Below are positions 32,818 to 41,383 of a stretch of DNA of 64,000 nucleotides, piece after piece (the first letter of the stretch is position 1; each line of letters starts with the position of its first letter). The translations under genes and the position numbers were made by a program. Source of the stretch: Hymenobacter negativus. GTDB taxonomy: Bacteria > Bacteroidota > Bacteroidia > Cytophagales > Hymenobacteraceae. The stretch covers positions 213,710 to 277,709 of the forward strand of contig NZ_JAGETZ010000009.1 in assembly GCF_017571495.1 (NCBI RefSeq). The letters are read 5' to 3'. The notes under the pieces were generated by a model that did no database searches, was not told the origin of the DNA, and saw only the letters and a list, made by a program, of their open reading frames with translations.

Positions 32818-33120
32818 ATGACAACTGCCCAACTTGAACTGACTAATACCATCGAAAAAGAGGTGTTGCCCGCCCTGAGTTTCTCCACCTGTGACGTACT
32901 CGATTCTTCAGCCGAGCGTCTTGTTCGGCAGCGCGACGCGGACCGGGCAACGGCCCTAGGCAATAACTACCACGGCAAGCTCGACATCTATTTCAAAACG
33001 GCCGATGGGAGCACTCATCGCGTTTATACGACCGTATGGGCAAACTCATCTGAGCACCTTACCCTGAAATCGGGTAACAGCATTCCCCTCCGGGCCGTGC
33101 TGGGGTTCGATTTTTACTAG
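32818..33120 (+). CDS. Hypothetical 100-residue protein
   Basis: Not recognised. The ATG start gives MTTAQLELTNTIEKEVLPAL, then a compact domain with RDADRATALGNNYHGKLDIYFKT, TVWANSSEHLTLKSG and IPLRAVLGFDFY at the C-terminus; this reads as a helix followed by a five-strand beta sheet. No signal peptide. Coding character (high GC3, no low-complexity stretches) supports a real gene. It is monocistronic, and the next gene is 172 bp away. Confidence 0.6.
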   Translation: MTTAQLELTNTIEKEVLPALSFSTCDVLDSSAERLVRQRDADRATALGNNYHGKLDIYFKTADGSTHRVYTTVWANSSEHLTLKSGNSIPLRAVLGFDFY

Positions 33121-33292
33121 CAGTGCACAGGCAGCGCGAATAGCGCCTTGGGTACCAGGGGAATGGCATTGCCCACCCTGGTATACGGCCGGATTTTGTG
33201 GTAACGGTGGCTTAGTGCCTGTGGGAAAACCCAGCCCGGAGTAAAAACGGGCCACCTTTTCCCGCAGGCATTGTCAATCATTACCTTGCGGC

Positions 33293-33847
33293 ATGAAATT
33301 TACCCAGATAACGGATTCTATTTTCACGGTTGAGGATTTTCTGACCCGGCAGGAATGCTTGGAAAACCTCGTGCTCAGCGAAAAAATCGGGTATGAGCTG
33401 GCCAAGGTGAATACGGCCAGTGGGGCCAAGGTGCGCACCGATATTCGCAACAACAACCGGGCGTTTCACAAAAGCGAAGAACTGGCCCAAACGCTGTGGG
33501 AGAAGCTCCAGCCCTTCGTGCCCGCGCAGTTAGGCAACAGCCACCCCATCGGCCTCAACGAATTGTTCCGGTTCTACCGCTACCAGCGCGGGCACCAGTT
33601 CAAGGGCCATTTCGACGAAAGTTACATTCGCAACGAGCGTGAGGCCAGCTACTTCACCTTCATGGTGTACCTGAACGACAACTTCCAGGGCGGTGACACC
33701 ACGTTTCGCGGGCTGCGCATCCAGCCGCGGCAGGGCATGGCGCTCATCTTCCTGCACAGCCTCTACCACGAAGGCAGCGAGGTGACGCAGGGCGTGAAAT
33801 ACGTGCTGCGCTCGGATGTAATGTATCGAATGGAGGAAGCAGCCTGA
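33293..33847 (+). CDS. 2-oxoglutarate/Fe(II)-dependent oxygenase (prolyl hydroxylase-like)
   Basis: A 184-residue dioxygenase of the prolyl 4-hydroxylase type. The iron ligands are His106 and Asp108 (GHFDES) and His159 (LYHEGSEV), and Arg173 in KYVLRSDVMY would bind the 2-oxoglutarate carboxylate. The segment NELFRFYRYQRGHQF and FMVYLNDNFQGGDTTF are typical of this class, in which the loop with GGxTxF precedes the distal His. Its substrate is not known; bacterial members modify proteins or free amino acids. No signal peptide. A TACCTTGC box lies just upstream of the ATG. The next gene, of lower GC, encodes a SMI1/KNR4 protein. Confidence 0.88.
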   Translation: MKFTQITDSIFTVEDFLTRQECLENLVLSEKIGYELAKVNTASGAKVRTDIRNNNRAFHKSEELAQTLWEKLQPFVPAQLGNSHPIGLNELFRFYRYQRGHQFKGHFDESYIRNEREASYFTFMVYLNDNFQGGDTTFRGLRIQPRQGMALIFLHSLYHEGSEVTQGVKYVLRSDVMYRMEEAA

Positions 33848-33888
33848 GTTAAGTCTATGCTTATCTATTTAAAATCAGGGCTGAAGAA

Positions 33889-34371
33889 ATGAATTTTGAC
33901 ACTTTAATCCAAAAGGCTCTGGGGCGGCAAACTTTACTAGGTATACAATTAAATCCCCCGGCTACCACAGACGTAATTGCAGCGTTTGAAAAGACCTTTG
34001 AAATAACTCTGCCAGATGAGCTTCAAAGCTTCTATAGACAGTGCAATGGCTTTGAAACAGATGATGTACTTTTTAGAGTAATTCCACTTGAAGAGGCCAT
34101 TCGGGAATTGGAGGAGTATAATAATGGAGTAAAAGGCTCCGCGTTTACTTTCGCTGAATACATGATTTACAGTGATGTATGGATGGTTCGGCTAAAGCCT
34201 GAAATTGCTGATGCTTATGAAATTATTAATCAAAATCATGGCACCGAACCAATCATTGTTCTAACAGATTCAATACTTGAATTCATCATTCGCTATGCAG
34301 AGAGCGGCGGAGATTTCGGTGATGAAGGGCTATATAAATGGTTTGAAGAGCGAAAAGCGTTAGGGTACTGA
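33889..34371 (+). CDS. SMI1/KNR4 family protein
   Basis: A 160-residue protein with the SMI1/KNR4 (SUKH) order: TDVIAAFEKTFEITLPDELQ, FYRQCNGFETDD, then the acidic middle with a TFAEYMIYSDVWMVRL strand and the C-terminal TDSILEFIIRYAESG helix. SUKH domains are common as immunity proteins against polymorphic toxins, but also occur as general binding proteins. Base composition is AT-rich in contrast to the flanking genes, a sign of recent transfer. Its last 12 nt overlap the 3' end of the convergent RND gene. Confidence 0.85.
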   Translation: MNFDTLIQKALGRQTLLGIQLNPPATTDVIAAFEKTFEITLPDELQSFYRQCNGFETDDVLFRVIPLEEAIRELEEYNNGVKGSAFTFAEYMIYSDVWMVRLKPEIADAYEIINQNHGTEPIIVLTDSILEFIIRYAESGGDFGDEGLYKWFEERKALGY

Positions 34372-36666
34372 TTCTGTTTGTGGCTCCAGAATAGCCTTCG
34401 GCTTGTGCTTGTAGAAAAACAGTATCAGCAGCGGCAGCAGCGTTAGCTCGGCTACCACGCCGAAGAGCAGCGTGAGTCCGATGAGCAGGCCCACGTAGAA
34501 CGTCCCGTCGAAGGAGGAAAAGAGCAGCGTGGAGAAGCCGCCCACCAGGATAAGCGAGGTGACGATGACGGCTTTGCCGGCCAGGAGATAGGTGTGGCGC
34601 ACGGCTTTGAAGAGGTTGGGCTCATGGGCCAATGTCAGGCGCAGCTTGCTGATGAAGTGAATGGTGTCGTCGACGGCGATGCCGAAGGCGATGGTGAAAA
34701 TGATGCTGGTGCTCACCTTCATGCTCACGCCGGCCAAGCCCATCACGCCGGCCACGATGAGGATGGGCACGAGGTTGGGAATGAGCACCACCACCGTCAT
34801 GCGCAAGGACCGGAAAAGGGCCAGCACGATGATGGTCACCATCACAATGTCGATGCTCATGCCGGTTATCATGTTCAGCGTGAGGTTCTCGTTGTTCTTG
34901 TCAATCAGGTTGCTGGAGCCGGTGAGGCGGGTGCGCAGCACCGTAGAGTCGATGCTGGTGCGCAGGTAGCGGCGCAGGTCGTCGTTGAGGGCATCGGCGC
35001 GGATGCTGCCCACGTCGGCCATGCGGCCGGTGAGGCGGCCGGCCGTGCCGTCGGGCAAAGCCAGGGCGCTGAATTCGGGCTTTTTCCGGAACAGCTTGAG
35101 CTTGCTGCGCAGGCGGGCCAGCTCTGTAGAATCAGCGGGAAGGCGATACTCGGCCAGGCCGCCGCCGTTGAGGGCCTTGCGCACCGACTTCACCAGCGTA
35201 ACCGGTGAGGCAGCGAAGCGCAGGCCGTAGGTGCGCTGCAGGTAGCCTTCAATCTGCTCAGTTTGGCGCAGCACGGCCAGGTCGTAGATGTCGCGGCCCC
35301 CGGCCGGTTTCAGCTCTAGCTCGAAAGGCCGAACGCCGGCAAACTTCTGCTCGAAAAAGGCGAAATCAAGCCGCACAGGGTCGTTTTTGGAAAGGTCATC
35401 GAGCAAGGCGGAGTTGATGCGGACCCGCGTAGCCAGCCCGATGGACGCCGCAATTACCAGTCCGCTCACCAGAAAAATCAGGCGCCGCCGGGCCAGCACC
35501 TGCCGAAACAGGCGGCCTAGCACGCCGTCCCAGCTGTGACCCTGCTGGCGCGGCACCCGCAGCTGCGGTTTCTTGAGGAGCAACAGCAGCGCCGGCAGCA
35601 GCGTGAAGCTGAGCACGAAGGCCAGCAGCACCGCAATACCGGTGAAAAGCCCGAAGTTGTAAATGGGCCGGATGGTGCTCGTCATCAGCGTGAAAAAGCC
35701 CAGGCTAGTGGTCAGCGCTGAGAGCCCAGACCCAAACCCCGACTCCTTAAGCGTGACCCGTAGCGCGTCGCGCTTGCTGGCCCCATAGCCCAGCTCGGCC
35801 ACGTAGCGCGTGATGATGTGCACGGTATCCGAAGTGCCCACCACGAACATCATCACCGGTAGCAGGGCCGTCATCAGGTCGATGCTCACGCCGCAGGCCC
35901 CCATCACGCCCAGCCCCCACAAAATGGCCCCCAGCACTACCACCAACGGCAGTACCACGCCCCACCAGGTCCGAAACGTGAACCACAACAGCCCCGTCAC
36001 GAGCAGCACCGACAGGCTCATGAACACGGCCAACTCCCACTGCAACCGGTCCACAAATACGGACTGCGCCACGGCGCGACCCGCAAAGTGGTAGTCCTTC
36101 TCCGGAAAATGTAGTTGGGCCAGCCCGCTGCGCAAAGTGGTCAGCAGCGAGTCGCCGGGCGGTTTTTTGAGGTCGGGCGTGGTTTGAATCACTAATGTGA
36201 CGGCCCGTGCATCGGGGCTGAACACGTTGCCCACGAGGCCTGGCGTGCGGTAAATTAGCGTAGAGTCCTGGGCGCGCCGGGCGGGCTCGTCGGGGTGCAG
36301 GTAGGGCAGGTTGAAGAAGCCCAGGCCCTCCACCACGGGGTTGCTGACGGTGGTGGGGGAAGTGACGGCCACTACGTGCCGCTCGCGCCGGACCAGACGG
36401 GTGAGGGAATCGACGCGGGCCAGGAAGCCGGGCGCAAACACCGTTTGGCCGGCGGGCGCTTCCAGACCCAGTAGTAGGTAGTCGTTGTCGTTGCCGAAGC
36501 GGCGGGTGTAGCCCTGGTAGTAGTCCAGGTCGGGGTCGCCGGCGGGGTAGAAGTCGTTGAAATTGTAGTTGAAGCGCAGCTGAGCCACATAGTAGGCACT
36601 GAGCGCAGACAGCAGGCCGAGCACGAGCAGGGCCAGATAGGAAATTCGGCGAAGGGGCATAGGCAA
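34360..36666 (-). CDS. RND/MMPL family exporter
   Basis: A 768-residue membrane protein with the RND layout: N-terminal helix, a periplasmic loop (~35-215), a block of five or six helices, then a second helix-loop-helix block of the same kind. Conserved segments include LPVMMFVVGTSDTVHIITRYV and TIAFGIAVDDTIHF, the paired 'GxxxDxxIH' signatures of MMPL-type members related to hopanoid and lipid exporters (HpnN). Expected job: proton-driven export of a hydrophobic molecule. It has no adjacent membrane-fusion or outer-membrane factor gene. It starts MPMPLRRISYLALLVLG; two near-equal ATGs exist (residues 1 and 3). Confidence 0.88.
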   Translation of the reverse strand: MPMPLRRISYLALLVLGLLSALSAYYVAQLRFNYNFNDFYPAGDPDLDYYQGYTRRFGNDNDYLLLGLEAPAGQTVFAPGFLARVDSLTRLVRRERHVVAVTSPTTVSNPVVEGLGFFNLPYLHPDEPARRAQDSTLIYRTPGLVGNVFSPDARAVTLVIQTTPDLKKPPGDSLLTTLRSGLAQLHFPEKDYHFAGRAVAQSVFVDRLQWELAVFMSLSVLLVTGLLWFTFRTWWGVVLPLVVVLGAILWGLGVMGACGVSIDLMTALLPVMMFVVGTSDTVHIITRYVAELGYGASKRDALRVTLKESGFGSGLSALTTSLGFFTLMTSTIRPIYNFGLFTGIAVLLAFVLSFTLLPALLLLLKKPQLRVPRQQGHSWDGVLGRLFRQVLARRRLIFLVSGLVIAASIGLATRVRINSALLDDLSKNDPVRLDFAFFEQKFAGVRPFELELKPAGGRDIYDLAVLRQTEQIEGYLQRTYGLRFAASPVTLVKSVRKALNGGGLAEYRLPADSTELARLRSKLKLFRKKPEFSALALPDGTAGRLTGRMADVGSIRADALNDDLRRYLRTSIDSTVLRTRLTGSSNLIDKNNENLTLNMITGMSIDIVMVTIIVLALFRSLRMTVVVLIPNLVPILIVAGVMGLAGVSMKVSTSIIFTIAFGIAVDDTIHFISKLRLTLAHEPNLFKAVRHTYLLAGKAVIVTSLILVGGFSTLLFSSFDGTFYVGLLIGLTLLFGVVAELTLLPLLILFFYKHKPKAILEPQTESVP

Positions 36667-36762
36667 AGAAGAGCGGCGCGGTTCGGAGGCATTCAGGCTT
36701 TCTCCAACACCGAAGGGGAGCCGTGCCTACCTGCAACGCCCCGTTTTTCGCAATTGTTTCGG

Positions 36763-36857
36763 CGATGTAGCGCGGACTGATTGGTTCGCGTCCCCGCGCC
36801 ATTAAGGTCGTTCGGTTTCCCGTCGGGGCCGCGTACTACCCAGGCCGCGCTACATCG
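36763..36857. repeat. REPIN-like inverted pair
   Basis: Two imperfect inverted copies of a ~38-bp GC-rich sequence: 36763-36800 (starting CGATGTAGCGCGG) and 36819-36857 (ending CCGCGCTACATCG), with an 18-bp spacer. The outer 13 bp are complementary, and the rest has mismatches. It lies in the region upstream of the RND and ankyrin genes. This is the form of a REPIN or short MITE. Confidence 0.65.
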
Positions 36858-36988
36858 TGCCCTCACAATATTACTTTTCATACACACGCTTTGACTTATT
36901 GTAGCAAGTGTTTTAACCATGCAAAAGCTTCCCTCAGTTGGCCCATCTTTGTGGTTTATTCCCCCTTAAAGCCAGTGCGTTTATTTCT

Positions 36989-37447
36989 ATGAAGAGAATT
37001 CTATTCCTTGCGGCGGCTCTCTATTGCCTCGTGCTGAATACCCACGCGCAAACCCCGGCGCAGACCCAGGGCATGAAGAAGGCCATCCTGAAAAACGACG
37101 CTCCGGCAGCGGAAACCCTGCTGGCGGCCGGCGCCAACCCCAACGCCGTGGTTGAAATCGTGCCCGGATTCGCCACCACCTACCTCATCACGGCCGCTTC
37201 CAACAACAGCCTCGACCTGGTAAAGCTGCTGCTTAAACACAAGGCCCAGGTCAACCAGCCCGATGCCTTCAAAGCCACGGCGCTGATGGCCGCCGCCGGC
37301 AAAGGCAACAAGGAAATGGTGGCGCTGCTACTGGCCAGCGGCGCCGATGCCCGCGCCAAAGACGACGACGGCAAAGACGCCCTGGCCCTGGCCAAGGAGG
37401 GCGGCAACGCAGAAATCATCAAGCTGCTGGAGCAAAAGCTGCAATAA
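36989..37447 (+). CDS. Secreted ankyrin-repeat protein
   Basis: A 152-residue protein; the ATG at 36989 (MKRILFLAAALYCLVLN) is preferred as it begins a clean signal peptide ending near THAQ. Ankyrin units follow: ILKNDAPAAETLLAAGANPN, LVKLLLKHKAQVNQ, then ATALMAAAGKGNKEMVALLLASGADAR and DALALAKEGGNAEIIKLLEQ. Three to four repeats would form a small protein-binding solenoid in the periplasm. Its partner is not evident. The next gene encodes a small secreted protein. Confidence 0.85.
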   Translation: MKRILFLAAALYCLVLNTHAQTPAQTQGMKKAILKNDAPAAETLLAAGANPNAVVEIVPGFATTYLITAASNNSLDLVKLLLKHKAQVNQPDAFKATALMAAAGKGNKEMVALLLASGADARAKDDDGKDALALAKEGGNAEIIKLLEQKLQ

Positions 37448-37542
37448 GCTACGGTGCCTGGTAAAAAAGTGGCCCGCCGATGTATCTTAGGGGGCTGCTA
37501 CGGCAACAGTTTAACCCCTCACCGCCTTTTATAGCTCATCCC

Positions 37543-37749
37543 ATGAAAAAGACCCTGCTCGCCATCGCCCTGTTTGCCTTCGCCGGTACCACCGCTTTCG
37601 CCCACGACGGCCACGACAAAGACGGTAAAAAAGGCAAGAAAGAAACCTGCACCAAAGCCACCGCCGGCGGCTCGTCGTGCTGCATGAAAGGTGGCAAAAC
37701 CGCCAGCGTGAAGCCCGCCGCCAAGCCCGCCGTTGCGGTAAAACTGTAG
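37543..37749 (+). CDS. Small secreted His/Cys-containing protein
   Basis: A 68-residue protein starting MKKTLLAIALFAFAGTTAFA, a clear signal peptide of about 20 residues. The mature part is HDGHDKDGKKGKKETCTKATAGGSSCCMKGGKT, then an Ala/Pro/Lys tail. Its His-Asp and Cys clusters suggest metal binding (inference). ATG at 37543 chosen because it precedes the leader directly. A terminator follows 31 nt downstream. Confidence 0.65.
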   Translation: MKKTLLAIALFAFAGTTAFAHDGHDKDGKKGKKETCTKATAGGSSCCMKGGKTASVKPAAKPAVAVKL

Positions 37750-37780
37750 TTCCGGCCGGCTTCGGCCACCGTTGAGAAAT

Positions 37781-37814
37781 AAAAAAGCCGTTTCATTTCT
37801 GAAGCGGCTTTTTT
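37781..37814 (+). terminator. Intrinsic terminator, A/T-flanked
   Basis: AAAAAAGCCG (37781-37790) pairs with CGGCTTTTTT (37805-37814), with a further TTC/GAA pairing inward and one G-T wobble. It terminates the small secreted gene; six A's before the stem make it usable in both directions. Confidence 0.85.
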
Positions 37815-37868
37815 ATTTACTATAAATTCATATGTTTACTTATTAATATAACTAAAAAATAAAGGCTT

Positions 37869-38972
37869 ATGGAGCTCATTGACCAACTTTCCAATCTGGC
37901 GTCGCGAGCGCAGAAACAGATTGCGCACATTCAAACGGAAGAAGCAACCAAAACAGCTTTGGTGATGCCGTTTATCAATGCCTTAGGCTATAATGTATTT
38001 GACCCAACGGAGGTAGTGCCTGAGTTTATTTGCGACATTGGTACGAAGAAGGGTGAGAAGATTGACTATGCCATCATGCGCGATGGTAAGCCAATTATTC
38101 TGATAGAGTGCAAGCACGTTGGCAGCGACTTGAATATCAACCATGCCAGCCAGCTGTTTCGATACTTCCACGTTACCGAAGCTCGAATTGCAGTGCTGAC
38201 AAATGGCTTGGTATATCGGTTGTTCACCGATTTGGAACAGCCGAATAAGATGGATGAGCGCCCTTTTCTAGAGTTTGACCTCGCCAGTTTTAACGAAAAC
38301 GATGTAGCCGAGATTAAGAAACTGAGCAAGGCAGCATTCAATATTGAGGACATGCTTTTTGCAGCATATAACCTCAAATACATGCGCGCTTTCAAGAAAT
38401 ATTTTGACGAGCAATTCACTCAGCCTTCGGCTGACTTTATCAATTTCATTTCGAAACAAGTTTATGAGGGCGTCCTGACCCCAAAGCTGAAAGAGCAGTT
38501 CAGCATCCTGGTGCACCGCTCGTTTCACCAGTTTCTGAATGATAAAATTGCCATGCGCCTGCGGTCGGCTATGATTGATACCAGTGGCCAAAGCCTGTTG
38601 GTCAGCGATGTGCCACCCGCGCCAATAGCCGAAACAGCAGCTGCATCAGACACGGAAAGCAGGGATAAAGACATTGAAACGACTGTAGAGGAAACCGAGG
38701 GCTTCATGATTGTGCGGGCTATTTTGCGCAAGTCCGTTCCGGTAAATCGGGTCGTGATGCGGGACGTGCACTCGTATTGCGGCATTTTGTTGGACGACAA
38801 TAATCGCAAGCCCATCTGCCGGCTGCACTTCAATGGCAGCAAGAAATACGTAACACTCTTCGATGTGGAAGGTGGTGAACGAGTAGATATTACTTCTCTT
38901 GATGACTTGTACGGCATGGCTTCCCGCATTCGTGCGGCTGTGCAGAAACATGAAGCCAAAGTAGCTGTTTAG
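37869..38972 (+). CDS. Orphan HsdR N-terminal-type nuclease (PD-(D/E)XK)
   Basis: A 367-residue protein. Residues ~1-160 match the type I restriction HsdR N-terminal nuclease: EEATKTALVMPFINALGYNV, then Asp66 (EKIDYAIMRDG), Glu80 and Lys82 (ILIECKHVG), the D-ExK core, and SQLFRYFHVTEARIAVLTNG. The C-terminal half (~170-367) is a separate mixed domain ending with ASRIRAAVQKHEAKVAV. No helicase part, HsdM or HsdS gene is near. Orphans of this architecture are common and of unclear role. Base composition is lower in GC than neighbours. It has its own upstream terminator and a strong downstream terminator, so it is monocistronic. Confidence 0.8.
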   Translation: MELIDQLSNLASRAQKQIAHIQTEEATKTALVMPFINALGYNVFDPTEVVPEFICDIGTKKGEKIDYAIMRDGKPIILIECKHVGSDLNINHASQLFRYFHVTEARIAVLTNGLVYRLFTDLEQPNKMDERPFLEFDLASFNENDVAEIKKLSKAAFNIEDMLFAAYNLKYMRAFKKYFDEQFTQPSADFINFISKQVYEGVLTPKLKEQFSILVHRSFHQFLNDKIAMRLRSAMIDTSGQSLLVSDVPPAPIAETAAASDTESRDKDIETTVEETEGFMIVRAILRKSVPVNRVVMRDVHSYCGILLDDNNRKPICRLHFNGSKKYVTLFDVEGGERVDITSLDDLYGMASRIRAAVQKHEAKVAV

Positions 38973-38994
38973 CTCACCGGTTGCCCGCCACGTG

Positions 38995-39035
38995 AATAGC
39001 GAAAGCTGCCCAAGCGGGCAGCTTTCGCTATTTTT
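38995..39035 (+). terminator. Strong intrinsic terminator
   Basis: Arms 38995-39011 and 39016-39032 pair perfectly over 17 bp with a 4-nt loop and a T-run following. It ends the nuclease transcript just before thyA. Confidence 0.9.
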
Positions 39036-39059
39036 GATGCTTCCGTTACGCTCCACCCC

Positions 39060-39854
39060 ATGCGCCAATACCAAGCCCTGCTCCGCCAAATCCTCGACAC
39101 CGGCACCGTCAAAACCGACCGCACCGGCACGGGCACCGTGTCCATTTTCGGCCCACAGATGCGGTTCAATCTGGCGGAGGGATTCCCGCTCGTGACCACC
39201 AAAAAGGTGCATTTGAAGAGCATTATCCACGAGCTTCTGTGGTTTTTGCAGGGCGATACCAACATTGCCTACCTCAAGGAGCACGGCGTGAAAATCTGGG
39301 ACGAGTGGGCTGATGCCAACGGCGACCTGGGCCCCGTCTACGGCCACCAGTGGCGCTCCTGGCCCGACGGCCACGGCGGCCACATCGACCAGATTTCGCA
39401 GATTATCCAGCAGCTCAAAACCCAGCCTGATTCCCGGCGCATCCTCGTTTCGGCCTGGAACGTGGCCGAACTGCCCGAGATGAAATTGCAGCCCTGCCAC
39501 GCCTTGTTTCAGTTCTACGTGGCCGATGGCAAGCTCTCCTGCCAGCTCTACCAGCGTTCGGCCGACGTGTTTCTGGGGGTGCCCTTCAACATTGCCAGCT
39601 ACGCCCTGCTCACCCTCATGGTGGCCCAGGTAACGGGCCTGCAACCCGGCGAGTTTATCTGGACCGGCGGCGACACCCACCTCTACAGCAACCACCTCGA
39701 GCAGGCCGCGCTCCAGCTCACCCGCGAGCCCAAGCCGCTGCCCCAGATGCAAATAAACCCCGCCGTGACGGATATTTTCGGGTTTCGGTACGAGGATTTT
39801 GAACTGGTGAACTACGAGCCCTGGCCTGCTATTAAAGCGCCAGTGGCGGTGTAA
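39060..39854 (+). CDS. thyA: Thymidylate synthase
   Basis: A 264-residue ThyA, the size of the E. coli enzyme, that converts dUMP to dTMP with methylene-tetrahydrofolate. The nucleophile Cys146 lies in LQPCHALFQFYV; the folate and dUMP segments RTGTGTVSIFG, LLWFLQGDTN, SWPDGHGGHIDQ and GDTHLYSNH are intact. ATG at 39060. No dihydrofolate reductase gene follows within the window, although folA often sits next to thyA in this phylum. The next gene is a small membrane protein 12 bp away. Confidence 0.97.
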   Translation: MRQYQALLRQILDTGTVKTDRTGTGTVSIFGPQMRFNLAEGFPLVTTKKVHLKSIIHELLWFLQGDTNIAYLKEHGVKIWDEWADANGDLGPVYGHQWRSWPDGHGGHIDQISQIIQQLKTQPDSRRILVSAWNVAELPEMKLQPCHALFQFYVADGKLSCQLYQRSADVFLGVPFNIASYALLTLMVAQVTGLQPGEFIWTGGDTHLYSNHLEQAALQLTREPKPLPQMQINPAVTDIFGFRYEDFELVNYEPWPAIKAPVAV

Positions 39855-39866
39855 CTTGGCGGCATC

Positions 39867-40205
39867 ATGGGAGATTTTCTGGCCGAGCTGCTGGCGGAAT
39901 TCATTATTGGGCCCATTCTGAACTTTCTGTTTGGAGCGGTGTGGTGGCTACTCCGCACGGGCACGCTGTTGTTGCTATACCCGCTCATGCTGCTCACGGG
40001 CTGGGTGCGGCTCTGGATTCGTGAACGGGGGCGGGTTAGCTTCCTAAACCTTTGGGAACAACATGGCCGCAGCGGCTTGCATCGTTTTGGCTGGGCCGAA
40101 GCGGCACTGGATGTCGAGTGCGCCATTGCTACCGGCCTGATTGCGCTAGCGGGTAGCGGAATGGCTGTGATGCTCTATTCGTTGGGGCGATTGTGGCTGA
40201 CCTGA
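39867..40205 (+). CDS. Hypothetical membrane protein
   Basis: A 112-residue protein of unknown function with about three hydrophobic segments: ELLAEFIIGPILNFLFGAVWW, LLLLYPLMLLTGWVRLW and a C-terminal LIALAGSGMAVMLYSLG. Between the second and third is a charged stretch (RERGRVSFLNLWEQHGRSG). It begins 12 bp after thyA and is likely co-transcribed with it. Confidence 0.65.
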   Translation: MGDFLAELLAEFIIGPILNFLFGAVWWLLRTGTLLLLYPLMLLTGWVRLWIRERGRVSFLNLWEQHGRSGLHRFGWAEAALDVECAIATGLIALAGSGMAVMLYSLGRLWLT

Positions 40206-40338
40206 AACGCCGAAGCATTGGCCGCCAATGGATAGGCAGCCTTGACCTTCAAGCGGTTGATTTTGACTGCCAAAAAGCGGCCATAAGACCGAGCTACTTG
40301 TCAGCTATTACAGTGCCGGTAGCCGTATAAGGGGCAGC

Positions 40339-40854
40339 ATGAGAATAGGCACCTTCGGGTTGGTTTGGTTGGGTTGCGTATTGCTGGTCAGTGGGCCGGC
40401 CCGTGCGCAATACGCCGCGCCGGGCTTCCCGATGCTGCCCCAGGGCCTGCTACCCATAGCCAAAGCGCCCGCGAAACTGCAGTCGCCCATTCTGCCGCGC
40501 TTCTGGCACGAAGCCGACCCCACCCGGCTGGCAGCGGGCCGCACGCAGTTTTTCGAGTTTGTATCAAAAAATTCTACATTTCCGGAAGGAGCCCGCCCCA
40601 CGCCCGGCCACCCGGAAATACCCATGCCCACCGGCCGCCTGTTGGTGCGCGTGCTGGTACGGCCAGATGGCTCCGTGCGCCAGCCGCCCCGCGTCAGCAA
40701 GCGCGAGTTGGCCTTGCCCGAAAGCAGCTACCCGCCGGCCGCCATTCGGGCCCTCGATGCGGAGGCGCAGCGGGTGCTGGGCGCGTTGCGCTTTGTGCGG
40801 TCCAAATCCGTGCAGGATTCCCTGGTGGTGCCCATACGCTTTATCGCGCAATGA
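40339..40854 (+). CDS. Secreted TonB C-terminal-like protein, copy A
   Basis: A 171-residue protein with a signal peptide ending at about ARAQ (residue 24). The mature part holds a PRFWHEADPTRLAAGRTQF segment, and then the TonB C-terminal-domain pattern: GRLLVRVLVRPDGSV followed by AIRALDAEAQRVLGALRFV. It has no N-terminal membrane anchor or proline-rich arm, so it cannot be a classical energy transducer. It is a tandem paralog of the gene at 40898, 43 bp downstream. Related proteins form the cluster at 52-59 kb. Confidence 0.7.
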   Translation: MRIGTFGLVWLGCVLLVSGPARAQYAAPGFPMLPQGLLPIAKAPAKLQSPILPRFWHEADPTRLAAGRTQFFEFVSKNSTFPEGARPTPGHPEIPMPTGRLLVRVLVRPDGSVRQPPRVSKRELALPESSYPPAAIRALDAEAQRVLGALRFVRSKSVQDSLVVPIRFIAQ

Positions 40855-40897
40855 GCGTTTGGTGTGGGCCGTGACCCCACCAGAGTGCTCTTCGCTG

Positions 40898-41383
40898 ATG
40901 AAAATACCGTTCCTTATCTGTTTGGCGTGGAGCACCGCCGCGAAGGCGCAAGGCTCGGGGGAAGTGTATGCCGCACCGGGTATGCGGGTGCATTTGCAAA
41001 CGCGCGCATTGCCAAAGAAAGGAAGGGCAAAACCGGCGGCAATTCCTGCTATCGTGCCCCGTTTCTGGCATAGCGCCGATTCAGTGGCCTGGCAAACGGG
41101 CTATATCCAGTATCTGCAAGCCCTTCAGCATTTCATGAAATTCCCGGTCGAGGCGTTGCGCGAGCAGGTGGAAGGGCGTCTATTTGTAAGGGCCATACTT
41201 TCGGCTGAAGGCTTGCCGATTAAAGTCGAAGTGGTAAAGCGTAACCTCACGACGACGGCTTCTCACGCAATACTCAACGCTTTCGATGCAGAGGCAGCTC
41301 GGGTTGTCGGGGCGCTGCGATTTGAACCCAAAGCCGGGCTGCCCGACACCATAATCATCCAAATGAGCTACTTCATGCAATAG
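40898..41383 (+). CDS. Secreted TonB C-terminal-like protein, copy B
   Basis: A 161-residue paralog of the preceding gene. The ATG at 40898 (MKIPFLICLAWSTAAKAQG) starts a clear signal peptide; a longer frame upstream is ignored since it runs through copy A. Matching points are PRFWHSADSVAWQTGYIQY, GRLFVRAILSAEG and AFDAEAARVVGALRFEP, aligning with copy A over the whole mature region. The terminus is MSYFMQ. Its last 11 nt overlap the convergent aminotransferase gene. Confidence 0.7.
   Translation: MKIPFLICLAWSTAAKAQGSGEVYAAPGMRVHLQTRALPKKGRAKPAAIPAIVPRFWHSADSVAWQTGYIQYLQALQHFMKFPVEALREQVEGRLFVRAILSAEGLPIKVEVVKRNLTTTASHAILNAFDAEAARVVGALRFEPKAGLPDTIIIQMSYFMQ

Noticed and set aside
35747..36802. 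351-codon minus-strand frame overlapping the RND gene
   Set aside because: Shifted frame of the same strand; rich in Arg/Gly/Pro and without membrane helices, while the RND frame is clear.
36693..36920. 75-codon minus-strand frame in the RND upstream region
   Set aside because: It lies over the REPIN-like repeat and has no coding features.
38646..39752. 368-codon minus-strand frame opposite the nuclease end and thyA
   Set aside because: Spans a terminator and is antisense to thyA.
40559..40897. N-terminal extension of the second TonB-CTD-like gene
   Set aside because: The frame is open but overlaps copy A and gives a Cys/Pro/Arg-rich shadow; a signal peptide starts at 40898.
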